Shown here in pieces: positions 45,119 to 54,000 of a stretch of 64,000 bases of DNA. How positions within the stretch are numbered: the stretch's first letter is position 1; each line of letters opens with the position of its first letter. The notes beneath the pieces were generated by a model that was given only the letters and a program-made list of their open reading frames with translations, was not told where the DNA came from and searched no databases. Location: NCBI GenBank assembly GCA_024402115.1, contig JAKSJQ010000001.1, forward strand, positions 62,001 to 126,000, written 5' to 3'. Source of the DNA: Bacteroidales bacterium. GTDB lineage: Bacteria > Bacteroidota > Bacteroidia > Bacteroidales > UBA932. The position numbers and the translations under genes are program-made.

Positions 45119-46797
45119 GAAGGACAGTCAGGATAGCGGACAACATAGTCTCGCCGCTGGGCTTCAGCTCGGAGGCGAACTACGCTGCTGTGAAGGCCGG
45201 CGAGAGCGCGATCAGGCGTCATGACGGAACCTTCGGCGTGCCTCAGCCTTTCGCGGCGTCCCTTTTCGAGAGGGAACTCGTGATGGCTAAGGCAGCGGAG
45301 TGCGGCATTCCGTCCGGACTGAGCTTCTTCGACACGATATGCCTGCTCTCGGCAAAGCTCGCCCTCGAGGGCAGCGGAGTGGATACCCGTTCTCCGAAGA
45401 CGGCGTTCGTGCTCTCGACCATCAAGGGCAACGTCGATCTGCTCGCAGATAAGGATGCCGACGAGAGCCAGGTTCTGCTCGGCTCATCGGCAAGCCTCTT
45501 GGGGGAGTTCTTCGGAAATCCCAACCCGGTAGAGGTGGTCTCCAATGCCTGCATCTCCGGAGTTTGTGCGCTCATCCAGGCCAGCAGGATGATAGAGGAC
45601 GGCAGTTATGACCATGTCGTCGTAGTTGGTGCGGAAGTTCAGTCGAGCTTCATCATCTCCGGCTTCCTCTGCCTCAAGGCCCTCTCGGACAGCCACTGCA
45701 AGCCTTTCGATGCCGCCAGGTCCGGTCTCAATGCCGGAGAGGCTGCGGCCACGATGGTGCTTGCTGCCAGCGAGAGCGTGGGTGAAGACCAGTGGGAAGT
45801 CGTAAGAGGCGCCATCAGGAATGACGCAAACCATATTTCCGGACCGTCGAGGACGGGAGAGGGTAGCTACAACGCCCTCAGATACGTGCTCGAGGCTGCG
45901 GACAAGGACGAACTCGCATTCGTCAACGTGCACGGCACTGCAACCGTGTACAATGACGAGATGGAGTCGATAGCGCTGGAAAGGGCAGGTCTTTCGGACA
46001 TGCCTGTCAATGCGCTGAAAGGCATATATGGACATACCATGGGCGCAGCAGGAGTGCTCGAATCCATACTTTCCATCCATGCCTGCGAGGACGGCACCGT
46101 CCTTGCTACCAAGGGATACTCGGAGTGCGGAACCTCGCGTCCGGTGAATGTGAGCGCGGAGAACCGAACGACCGGGAAGAAGGCTTTCGTGAAGCTTCTT
46201 TCGGGCTTCGGCGGATGCAACGCTGCGGCTCTTTTCCGAAAGGGCGAGGGTGTACGCGGCTGCGTTCCGGCAGAACCCGTGCTCGAAACGGTGAAGACCG
46301 TGCGCCTGCACTCCGCGGACAGCGACCTCACGGCTCTTTACAGGCAGCATGTGGGAGATTATCCCAAGTTCTTCAAGATGGACAGCCTCAGCAAGCTGGG
46401 CTTCCTCGCGACTGAACTTCTGCTCAAGGGAGAGGACAGGACAGAGCTCAGGGAGGATAGGGCAGTGGTGCTCTTCAACACCAGCGGACCACTGTGCAAC
46501 GACCGACACTTCCAGCAGACCATCTCCGACCCGGAGGGATGGTTCCCGAGCCCGGCGCTCTTCGTATATACCCTCGCGAACATCGTCACCGGCGAGATTT
46601 CGATAAGGAACAGGTTCAAGGGAGAATCCTCGTTCCATGTGCTCGGAACAAGGGACCGCGCGCAGATGGACAGAATAATAAGGGAAGCCTTCATGGACGG
46701 AGTCACCCGTTCCGCGATCTGCGGTTGGGTCGAGTGCTCTGCCGATGATTGCTTCGAAGCAGAAATATCATTGATAGAAAACAAGAACTTACAATAA
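45115..46797 (+). CDS. Beta-ketoacyl-ACP synthase with extra C-terminal domain
   Basis: This 560-residue condensing enzyme extends the chain by Claisen condensation. The thiolase-fold part (about residues 1-385) has the full catalytic set: Cys146 in SNACISG, His273 in NVHGTAT and His307 in GIYGHTMGAAG. A further 170 residues follow (from VRGCVPAEPVLETV to the end). They contain VVLFNTSGPLCNDRHFQQTI and SPALFVYTLANIVTGEISIR, reading like a degenerate second ketosynthase N-terminal half without an active Cys. The protein may thus carry its own inactive partner domain. The start overlaps the dehydratase stop (ATGA). Confidence 0.88.
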   Translation: MRRTVRIADNIVSPLGFSSEANYAAVKAGESAIRRHDGTFGVPQPFAASLFERELVMAKAAECGIPSGLSFFDTICLLSAKLALEGSGVDTRSPKTAFVLSTIKGNVDLLADKDADESQVLLGSSASLLGEFFGNPNPVEVVSNACISGVCALIQASRMIEDGSYDHVVVVGAEVQSSFIISGFLCLKALSDSHCKPFDAARSGLNAGEAAATMVLAASESVGEDQWEVVRGAIRNDANHISGPSRTGEGSYNALRYVLEAADKDELAFVNVHGTATVYNDEMESIALERAGLSDMPVNALKGIYGHTMGAAGVLESILSIHACEDGTVLATKGYSECGTSRPVNVSAENRTTGKKAFVKLLSGFGGCNAAALFRKGEGVRGCVPAEPVLETVKTVRLHSADSDLTALYRQHVGDYPKFFKMDSLSKLGFLATELLLKGEDRTELREDRAVVLFNTSGPLCNDRHFQQTISDPEGWFPSPALFVYTLANIVTGEISIRNRFKGESSFHVLGTRDRAQMDRIIREAFMDGVTRSAICGWVECSADDCFEAEISLIENKNLQ

Positions 46798-46798
46798 G

Positions 46799-47056
46799 AT
46801 GGAAGAACTTATCAACAATCTTAAGCTCCAGATTATCGAGGCCCTCAACCTTGAGGGTATGACCCCTGACGAGATCGAGAACGACGCGCCTCTCTTCGGA
46901 GAAGGCCTCGGCCTTGATTCGATCGACGCTCTCGAGCTCATCATGCTCCTCGAGAAGCAGTACGGCATCAAGCTCGCCAACCCTGCAGAGGGCAAGGCAA
47001 TCTTCAAGTCGGTCAACGTGATGGCCGCATACATCGCCGAGAACAGGAAGAAATAA
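46799..47056 (+). CDS. Acyl carrier protein 2 of the aryl-polyene cluster
   Basis: This 85-residue acyl carrier protein has the attachment site GLDSIDALEL (Ser41) and an acidic helix II. It differs from carrier 1 in the Asp-Ser-Ile core and in a longer loop before it (DAPLFGEGLG). In systems with two carriers one may hold the starter and the other the extending chain; which is which is not visible. It lies one base after the first ketosynthase and overlaps the next ketosynthase start by one base. Confidence 0.92.
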   Translation: MEELINNLKLQIIEALNLEGMTPDEIENDAPLFGEGLGLDSIDALELIMLLEKQYGIKLANPAEGKAIFKSVNVMAAYIAENRKK

Positions 47057-48255
47057 TGCAGCGACGTATCCTCATCAGCGGTGCCGGAGTGGTTTCGGCC
47101 ATAGGTCTGGACAAGGCTCAGACCCTGGAGTCCCTGCGTGCAGGGAAGACGGGAGTCGACAAGGTGAGCTATCTCGAGACCGACAGGACAGAGTTCCCTG
47201 TCGGAGAGGTGAAGCTGACCAACGGCCAGATGAAGCAGATGCTTGGAATCGCGCAGGACAAGGTCGTTACCAGGACCTCACTGATGGGCATCATGGCCCT
47301 CAAGGAAGCCTTGGAGCAGGCCGGACTCGGACGCGAGGAACTTGCTGACGCGGCCCTTGTCGGAGGTACCACCGTAGGAGGAATGGACAGCAGCGAGAAA
47401 TATTATCGCGACTTCATCAACCCGGACACCGCCGAGCACTCAGAGTATATCTCTGCCCATGACTGCGGAACCACCACGGATGCGATGGCGGATTATTTCG
47501 GCGCTTTCAAGCTCACCACGACCCTTTCAACCGCATGCTCTTCGGCAGCGAACGCCGTGATACTCGGTGCAAGGCTGATACTTAGCGGCCAGGCAGAGAT
47601 CGTGGCTGTTGGAGGCAGCGAGTGCCTTTCGAGTTTCCATGTCAACGGCTTCAACACCCTGATGATATTGGACAGGGAGCAGTGCCGTCCTTTCGACGCA
47701 AGCAGGGCGGGACTCAATCTCGGAGAAGGTGCCGCCTTCCTCATACTCGAGAGCGAGGAGTCCGCAAGGCGTAGGGGAATAGAACCTATAGCGGTACTTT
47801 CCGGCTATGGAAATGCCTGCGACGCCTTCCACCAGACCGCGTCGTCCGCTGACGGAGAGGGCGCTTTCCTCGCGATGACCAAGGCTCTCCGTATGGGTGG
47901 AATCCAGCCTTCGGAAGTGGGCTACATCAATGCACACGGCACGGGAACACCGAACAACGACGCCAGCGAGAGCGCTGCGATGATGCGCGTATTCGGCGAT
48001 GACGTTCCGCCGGTTTCGTCGACCAAGTCCTTCACTGGGCACACGACCAGCGCCTCGGGCAGCATAGAGTCGGTGATCTGCCTGCTCGCCATGGAGAACG
48101 GATTCATCCCGGCCAGCCTCGGATGGAAGGAGCCTTCGGAAGGCTGCATCGTGCCGGTTTCGGAAGTGCGCGAAGGCGTCAGTCTCGAGCATGTGCTCTG
48201 CAACTCCTTCGGATTCGGAGGAAATGACTCATCACTCTTGTTCTCGAAGCCATGA
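47056..48255 (+). CDS. FabF-like beta-ketoacyl-ACP synthase (KS alpha)
   Basis: This 399-residue condensing enzyme has all three catalytic residues: Cys161 in STACSSAAN, His294 in NAHGTGT and His329 in KSFTGHTTSASG. Its length is that of normal FabF. It is immediately followed, with a four-base overlap, by a truncated ketosynthase lacking the Cys. This is the KS/chain-length-factor gene order of type II polyketide systems and of the ApeO-ApeC pair in aryl polyene synthesis. It probably does the repeated elongation steps. Confidence 0.92.
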   Translation: MQRRILISGAGVVSAIGLDKAQTLESLRAGKTGVDKVSYLETDRTEFPVGEVKLTNGQMKQMLGIAQDKVVTRTSLMGIMALKEALEQAGLGREELADAALVGGTTVGGMDSSEKYYRDFINPDTAEHSEYISAHDCGTTTDAMADYFGAFKLTTTLSTACSSAANAVILGARLILSGQAEIVAVGGSECLSSFHVNGFNTLMILDREQCRPFDASRAGLNLGEGAAFLILESEESARRRGIEPIAVLSGYGNACDAFHQTASSADGEGAFLAMTKALRMGGIQPSEVGYINAHGTGTPNNDASESAAMMRVFGDDVPPVSSTKSFTGHTTSASGSIESVICLLAMENGFIPASLGWKEPSEGCIVPVSEVREGVSLEHVLCNSFGFGGNDSSLLFSKP

Positions 48256-49019
48256 TGAAGGAAAAGATATACATAAACGCTGCGTCCCAGATAGCGCCAG
48301 GCTGCGAGGAACCCGACTACAGGCAGTTCATCACGCCTATGGAGGCCCGTCGCATGGGCAAGCTCATGAAGCGTTCGCTCGCGACTTCGCTCACCGCGCT
48401 CCGCGAGGCCGGAATCGAGCATCCGGATGCCATCATCACGGGAACCTTCCTCGGCAGCGTAGAGAATACGGAGGCCTTGCTGATGTCCCTCACCGGAGTC
48501 AGCGACGCCCCTATGAAACCGACCAACTTCATGCAGTCCACCCACAATACGGTGAGCTCAATGATAGGCATAAGAACGGCTTCGCACGGATATAATGCGA
48601 CCTACTCCCATGGTCTCAGCTCATTCGAGAGCGCCCTTCTCGACGCTCTTCTCCAGCTCGAGCTCGGGGAGATAGAGAACGCCCTCGTAGGCCTCTCCGA
48701 CGAGACCTCGGAGACCTTCTCGATGATGCTCGGAAAGGTGGGTGTCGAGAGCATGGACATTGCTTCGTCCATAGTTGTCAGCCGTAAGGCCGAGAACGCG
48801 CTCTGCCGTATCGCGGACTTCAGCCTCAGCCATGGACGCGCAGCGTTTGACGCCGCATCCAAGGTTCAGGCGGACATCGTGCTCGAAGCGCCTCTGGGAT
48901 ACGTGGACGGCGCGAGGATGATAGCCCAGGGCAATTGCGCAAGCGTGCTCGTCGTGAACAGGGGAAGAAACTTTGACGATACTTCATACGCCTTGCTCGT
49001 CAAGGCAGACAAGCAGTAG
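48252..49019 (+). CDS. Truncated inactive ketosynthase, chain-length-factor-like
   Basis: This 255-residue protein matches only the N-terminal half of the ketosynthase fold. At the active-site nucleophile position it reads YSHGLSS, where Leu122 replaces the Cys. It ends before the region that would hold the two catalytic histidines. It probably pairs with the full ketosynthase at 47056 as a heterodimer that shapes the substrate tunnel, as ApeC does for ApeO. Two tandem ATGs (48252 and 48255) are possible starts, and the first overlaps the KS stop. It is followed after three bases by a small membrane protein. Confidence 0.82.
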   Translation: MMKEKIYINAASQIAPGCEEPDYRQFITPMEARRMGKLMKRSLATSLTALREAGIEHPDAIITGTFLGSVENTEALLMSLTGVSDAPMKPTNFMQSTHNTVSSMIGIRTASHGYNATYSHGLSSFESALLDALLQLELGEIENALVGLSDETSETFSMMLGKVGVESMDIASSIVVSRKAENALCRIADFSLSHGRAAFDAASKVQADIVLEAPLGYVDGARMIAQGNCASVLVVNRGRNFDDTSYALLVKADKQ

Positions 49020-49022
49020 GAT

Positions 49023-49397
49023 ATGGTAAAGGAAATCATAGGATGGGGACTCGTGCCGCTGGCTCTTCTGCAGAGCCTGCTGCTTTGCTGCGGTCAGGTC
49101 TTCGTGAAGCTGGCGATGGCTGCCACGGGCGCTTTCCGGTGGGACTTTCGCTTCCTTCTGAGTCAGCTCACCAACGGGTGGTGGCTCGCATGCGGCATCT
49201 CTTTTGGCGGTGCCACGGTGCTGTGGATGTACATACTCAAGCACTATCCTTTCAGCGTCGCCTATCCTTTATCATGCCTGAGCTATGCCTTTGGTATGGT
49301 TGCTGCAATAGTAATCTTTCATGAACAGGTATCCTGGACACAGTGGCTCGGAGTCGTGCTCATTATGGCAGGATGCGCTTTGATTGCAGTGAAATGA
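49023..49397 (+). CDS. Small EmrE/ArnE-like four-helix membrane protein
   Basis: This 124-residue protein has four hydrophobic helices in the small-multidrug-resistance/EamA style: LVPLALLQSLLLCCGQVFVK, WLACGISFGGATVLWMYIL, SVAYPLSCLSYAFGMVAAIVIF and WLGVVLIMAGCALIAV. The Pro-Leu-Ser-Cys in helix 3 and the late Glu (FHEQVSW) resemble ArnE/ArnF-type lipid-linked sugar flippases. In this operon it could help move the polyene lipid or its glycosyl donor across the inner membrane; that is inference. Its stop overlaps the LolA-like start (ATGATG at 49394-49399). Confidence 0.75.
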   Translation: MVKEIIGWGLVPLALLQSLLLCCGQVFVKLAMAATGAFRWDFRFLLSQLTNGWWLACGISFGGATVLWMYILKHYPFSVAYPLSCLSYAFGMVAAIVIFHEQVSWTQWLGVVLIMAGCALIAVK

Positions 49398-49912
49398 TGC
49401 GCAGGATTATCACATTCGCCGCAACGCTTCTTCTTGCGTGCGCGGCATATGCCCAGGATTTCAGGCAGGCAAGCCCCGAAGAGAGTGCGGAGATACTCTC
49501 TAAGGTGGAGCTCAGCCCGGCGGAAGTGGGCTCGCTCAAGTGCGACTTCGTGCAGACCAGGCACTCTTCCATGCTCAAGGAGGACCTCGTCAGCAAGGGT
49601 AAACTTACCATCAATGCTCCCAAGAGCCTCGTATGGGAAGTGACTTCTCCGTACAAGAGCAGCTCCCAGGTTGCGCTGGATTCGGACAAGAGGCTCGCCG
49701 CGATGTCCCGCAAGAATGATTTTTCGAAGACCGTATATGTCTCGGACAAGGAGTACAAGATCGTGCTCGTTCCTCTGAAGAGGGACATGAAGCAGCTTTT
49801 CACGAAGATTGAGGCAACTGTGCTCCGCAGCAGCGGCGACGTGCGCAAGGTCGTGATGTACGATGCGTCCGGAGACAGCACCACAATAGAGTTCAGCCAT
49901 GTTGAAAGGTGA
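49394..49912 (+). CDS. LolA-like outer-membrane lipoprotein carrier
   Basis: This 172-residue exported protein has a signal peptide ending in ACAAYAQ and a LolA-type half-barrel. Segments include CDFVQTRHSSMLKEDLVSKG, PKSLVWEVTSPYKSS and a late VVMYDASGDSTTIEFS. LolA-like proteins in aryl polyene clusters (ApeL) are thought to carry the lipid product through the periplasm, together with an MMPL exporter. The start may be at 49394 or the next ATG at 49397. It overlaps the second dehydratase by 14 bases. Confidence 0.85.
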   Translation: MMRRIITFAATLLLACAAYAQDFRQASPEESAEILSKVELSPAEVGSLKCDFVQTRHSSMLKEDLVSKGKLTINAPKSLVWEVTSPYKSSSQVALDSDKRLAAMSRKNDFSKTVYVSDKEYKIVLVPLKRDMKQLFTKIEATVLRSSGDVRKVVMYDASGDSTTIEFSHVER

Positions 49913-50255
49913 TCTTTACACTCTCGAAGCGCTTCAGCGCGAGGGGCAGGCCTGCTCTGCCGAGCTTGCCCTGATTCCCCAGAGCCGCATATACGCAGCC
50001 CATTTCCCAGGGAAGCCTATCACTCCCGGGGTGTGCATACTGCAGATGTGCGTGGAGCTTGCTTCCGAGGCTTCCGGACGCCACCTTGAGCTTTCCGAGG
50101 CCAGGGACATACGCTTCCTCGTGCCTCTCGTTCCCGAGAGTGGTGCCCGCGTAAAGATAGATTTCACTCTTCCTGATGGGGACGTTCTTCCGATCGAGTT
50201 CATCGTCTCGGTCGCAGATACGGTACATGCCAAACTCAAACTCACCCTGCAGTAG
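49899..50255 (+). CDS. Hot-dog dehydratase subunit with HFPG histidine but Gln at the acid position
   Basis: This 118-residue hot-dog protein carries the FabZ-like HFPGKPITPGV motif with the catalytic His35. In the following helix the residue that aligns with the catalytic Glu of FabZ is Gln49 (VCILQMCVE). It therefore has the His that the subunit at 44696 lacks, while missing the acid that subunit keeps. This supports a heterodimeric dehydratase with one composite site. The gene lies between the LolA-like gene and the GT2 gene, five genes away from its likely partner. Confidence 0.82.
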   Translation: MLKGDLYTLEALQREGQACSAELALIPQSRIYAAHFPGKPITPGVCILQMCVELASEASGRHLELSEARDIRFLVPLVPESGARVKIDFTLPDGDVLPIEFIVSVADTVHAKLKLTLQ

Positions 50256-50261
50256 AAGAGG

Positions 50262-51029
50262 ATGGAGCAGCATGCGAGAATATGCGTCGTGATACCGACA
50301 TACAGAAATGCCGGCACCGTCGCTGACGTCGTCACAAGGACGCTGGAGCAGCTCAAGGAAGTGTCCGGGAGCCGCGTCATAGTGGTCAACGACGGAAGCC
50401 CGGACAATACAGATGACGTTCTCGCCGACCTCCCCGTCACATTGGTGAGCTACCCAGACAACAAAGGAAAGGGCGGAGCCCTCAAGACCGGATTCGCAAA
50501 GGCCGCAGAGCTGGGATATGACCATGTCATCACCATCGATTCTGACGGTCAGCACTATCCTGAGGACATACCTACCTTCATAGAGGCCATCAAGGCCCAC
50601 CCGGATGCCATCATAACCGGCAGCCGAAATCTCAGCGCCGCGAATATGCCCGGCAAGAATACCTTCGCCAACAAGTTCTCGAACTTCTGGTTCAGGCTCC
50701 AGACACTTCGCGATGTCCCCGACACCCAGACTGGCTTCAGGGCTTATCCCCTCAAGGGACTTCCATGGCTTGGGCTTCTGACCTCTCGCTACGAGGCGGA
50801 GCTTGAGCTTCTCGTGCTTTCGGTATGGAAGGGAACGCCGGTCTACCCGGTACAGATAAGGGTCTACTATCCGCCGGAAGGTGAGCGCATCTCCAGCTTC
50901 CATCCGTTCTGGGATTTCTTCAGGATCAGCGTGCTCAACACAGTGCTCTGCGTCCTTGCGCTCGTATATGGTTATCCACGCATGGCTCTCACCTGGCTCT
51001 GTCGATCACTGAGGAGGAACGCACGATGA
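50262..51029 (+). CDS. GT2-family glycosyltransferase (DPM1-like)
   Basis: This 255-residue GT-A glycosyltransferase has the start ICVVIPTYRNAGTVADVV, VVNDGSPDNTDDVL and the metal/nucleotide motif IDSDGQHYPED, as in polyprenyl-phosphate mannose/glucose synthases. After TQTGFRAYPLKGLPWLGLL comes a membrane-tail hydrophobic region (FFRISVLNTVLCVLALVYGY). Glycosyltransferases occur in many aryl polyene clusters and probably add a sugar to the polyene anchor or make its lipid-linked donor. It overlaps the MMPL gene by four bases. Confidence 0.85.
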   Translation: MEQHARICVVIPTYRNAGTVADVVTRTLEQLKEVSGSRVIVVNDGSPDNTDDVLADLPVTLVSYPDNKGKGGALKTGFAKAAELGYDHVITIDSDGQHYPEDIPTFIEAIKAHPDAIITGSRNLSAANMPGKNTFANKFSNFWFRLQTLRDVPDTQTGFRAYPLKGLPWLGLLTSRYEAELELLVLSVWKGTPVYPVQIRVYYPPEGERISSFHPFWDFFRISVLNTVLCVLALVYGYPRMALTWLCRSLRRNAR

Positions 51030-54000
51030 AGGAGCTGGTCGTCAGGGTATATGATTTCCTCACGGCGCACCGTTGGGTGGCCTGGGTCGCACTGGTCTTG
51101 CTGATTCTCGTCAGCGGCCTGCTCGTGACTCGCATGGATTACGAGGAGGACATCTCTGCCTTCCTGCCACAGGACGAGCAGAGCGCAAGATACAATTCCA
51201 TCTACCAGAAGCTTGGCGGCCAGGACAGGATAGCCGTGTTCTTCACTCCCGAAGGAGAGGGCGACCAGTATGAGGTCATGGATGCCATGGACCGCTTCGG
51301 AAGCATCTGGGAGGAGTGCGACACGAGCCGCATAGTCAGCGACATGCAGGTCAGCACCGATCAGGGAAGCATTCTGGACGTGTTCGGCTTCATAAGCGAG
51401 AACTGGCCATACTTCCTCACGGAGGAGGACTATACCCGTATGGAGGAAGTGCTCTCGCAGCCAGGATATCTCGCGGACAAGCTCTCTCAGGACAAGCAGT
51501 CTCTCAACTCAATAGCGTCTGCCGTCACTTCGCGCTATCTGCGCACTGACCCGGCCGGCCTCTTCACTCCCGTGCTCGGAAGACTGAACGAGCTGAACCC
51601 GGCCGAGAGCAACGGCATGGTCGACGGCTATCTCTTCACCAACGAGGGCAGGACGGGAGTCGTATTCTTCCGTTCTCCTTTCGGCAGCAGCGAGTCGGGA
51701 AGGAATTCTGAACTGCTCTCGATTATCGACGAGGTGGTGGAGAAAACCAGGGCAGAGTGCCCTGAAATGGAGATTTCTGCCGTCGGAGGCCCGATAGTCG
51801 CCGTCGGAAACGCTACCAGGATCAAAAAGGACAGCGTCCTTGCGGTAAGTCTCGCGATGGTGCTCATCCTGCTGGTTCTGTTCTTCTCGTACCGCAGGTT
51901 CAGCGACGTGATGTGGATTGCAATCTCGCTGCTGTGTGGAGCTCTTTTCGCCCTTGGACTGATATCCGTCTTCAAGAGCAGCATATCCATCATAGTGCTC
52001 GGAATAGGAGCGATGATAATAGGTGTGGCGGTGAACTATCCGCTGCATTACATCGACCATCTGAAATACCAGCCGGACAAGCGCAGGGCGCTCAGGGAGC
52101 AGGTGACCCCGCTTCTGGTGGGCAACATCACTACCGTAGGTGCCTTCCTGGGCTTGCTGCTGATGAAGGCAGGCGCCCTCAGGGATTTCGGCCTCGTGGG
52201 TGCGCTGATGCTTGTCGGAACAATACTTTTCGTGCTGCTTTTCCTGCCAGCCCTCGCTACGGGAAGGAAGGAGAAGGCGACCAATACCCTCAAGCTTGAC
52301 TTCGACCGTTACCTGAATCCGTCGCGCAGGACCCGCCGCATAGGCTTCATGGCCTTCGTGGTGCTCACTGTCGTATTCGCCTATGCCGGAAGGAGGATAT
52401 CCTTCGACTCGGACATGCACAACATCAACTACATGACTCCTGACCAGAGCCGCGGCTTTGCGATGCTGGAGTCTATGGGGGCTGATGCGAGCGGGCGAGA
52501 CTGCATCTATGCAGTGGCCGAGGGAAGCGAGGCCGAGGCAGCCCTTCAGGGCGCCGAGATACTCGACCGCGCCGCCCGTGCGATGGGCGATGGGGTCAGC
52601 GTGAGCTCGATAAGCGCATTCATGCCGTCCAAGGCGGAGCAGGCACGTCGTCTCGAGCGTTGGCGCAACTTTGTCTCCCAGCATCCGACCCTCGTGCAGG
52701 ACCTTCGTCGCGAGGCGTCCCTCCTGGGCTTTGCGGACAGCGCCTTCGAGCCTTTCTATGAGCTTATAGACAAGGATTGGGAAGTGCAGCCGGCGGAATA
52801 TTTCGAGCCTCTGAGCTCTACCGTTGGACAGTCCATGTTCCTTCAGGACGAGGGCAAGACCAGCGTCGTTTCCTTCGTAAGGGTCGATCCTCAGCTCGCA
52901 CCGGTTGTGAAGTCATCGCTCTCGCAGGTGATGCCGGAAGGTGGCTTCTGCTTCGACTCGTCGGACGTCAGCAACAGCCTCGTCTCTCTGCTCTCAGAGG
53001 ACTTCGACAAGATTGGCCTTATCTGCAGCATGATAGTGTTCTTCTTCCTCTGGCTCTCCTTCGGCAGCATCGAGCTCAGCCTGATGAGCTTCCTTCCGCT
53101 CGCGATAGGATGGGTGTGGATACTCGGAATCATGCAGCTCACCGGCCTGCAGTTCAATATCGTGAACATCATTCTCGCCTCGTTCATCTTCGGAATGGGC
53201 GACGACTATACCATCTTCATCACCGAGGGACTCATGTATGAGCATGCCTGCGGCAAGAAGATACTCATGTCCTACAAGAACAGCGTCGCGCTCTCCGCGC
53301 TGATAATGTTCCTGGGCATAGGCGTGCTTGTCGTGGCGCGCCATCCTGCGATGCGTTCGGTGGGTCTGGTGACCGTGGTCGGAATGTTCACTGTCGTCGT
53401 GATGGCCTACTACCTGCCTCCTCTGGTCTTCCGCTGGATCACGACCATCAAGGGACAGGTGAGGGAAGTTCCTCTCACCCTCGGCAGGATCTTGCGCTCC
53501 CTCTTCTCGATCAGCTTCTTCCTCCTGGCGTGCCTTTTCATAGTGCCGGGAGTGTGCATCGCCTTCCTCTTCGGACGTGATGACGAGAAGAAGAAACTGC
53601 GCTACCATGTCTTCCTTCAGAAGCTTTCGAACTTCATCATACACCATGTCCCAGGCACAAGGTTCAGCTGGGCAAACCCTCATGGGGAAGACTTCAGCAA
53701 GCCGGCCGTCTACATCAGCAACCATCAGTCCCATCTTGACGTGATGGCGGTGATGATGCTTACTCCTAAGGTCGTCATCATGACCAACGACTGGGTGTGG
53801 AACAATCCTTTCTACGGTGCACTTATCCATCGCGCAGAGTTCTACCCGGCGTCGAACGGATATGACGAGAACTTCCCTAAGCTCAAGGATCTCGTAGAGC
53901 GCGGCTATTCAGTGCTCGTATATCCTGAGGGCACGAGGAACACGGACTGCACGGGTGTCCAGCGCTTCCACCGCGGTGCCTTCATGCTGGCCCATCAGCT

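Noticed and set aside
45484..46638. 384-codon minus-strand frame opposite the first ketosynthase
   Set aside because: Shadow of the ketosynthase gene, which has all catalytic motifs.
51509..52684. 391-codon minus-strand frame opposite the MMPL exporter
   Set aside because: Composition rich in His, Arg and Gly with no recognisable domain; the sense strand encodes conserved transporter helices.
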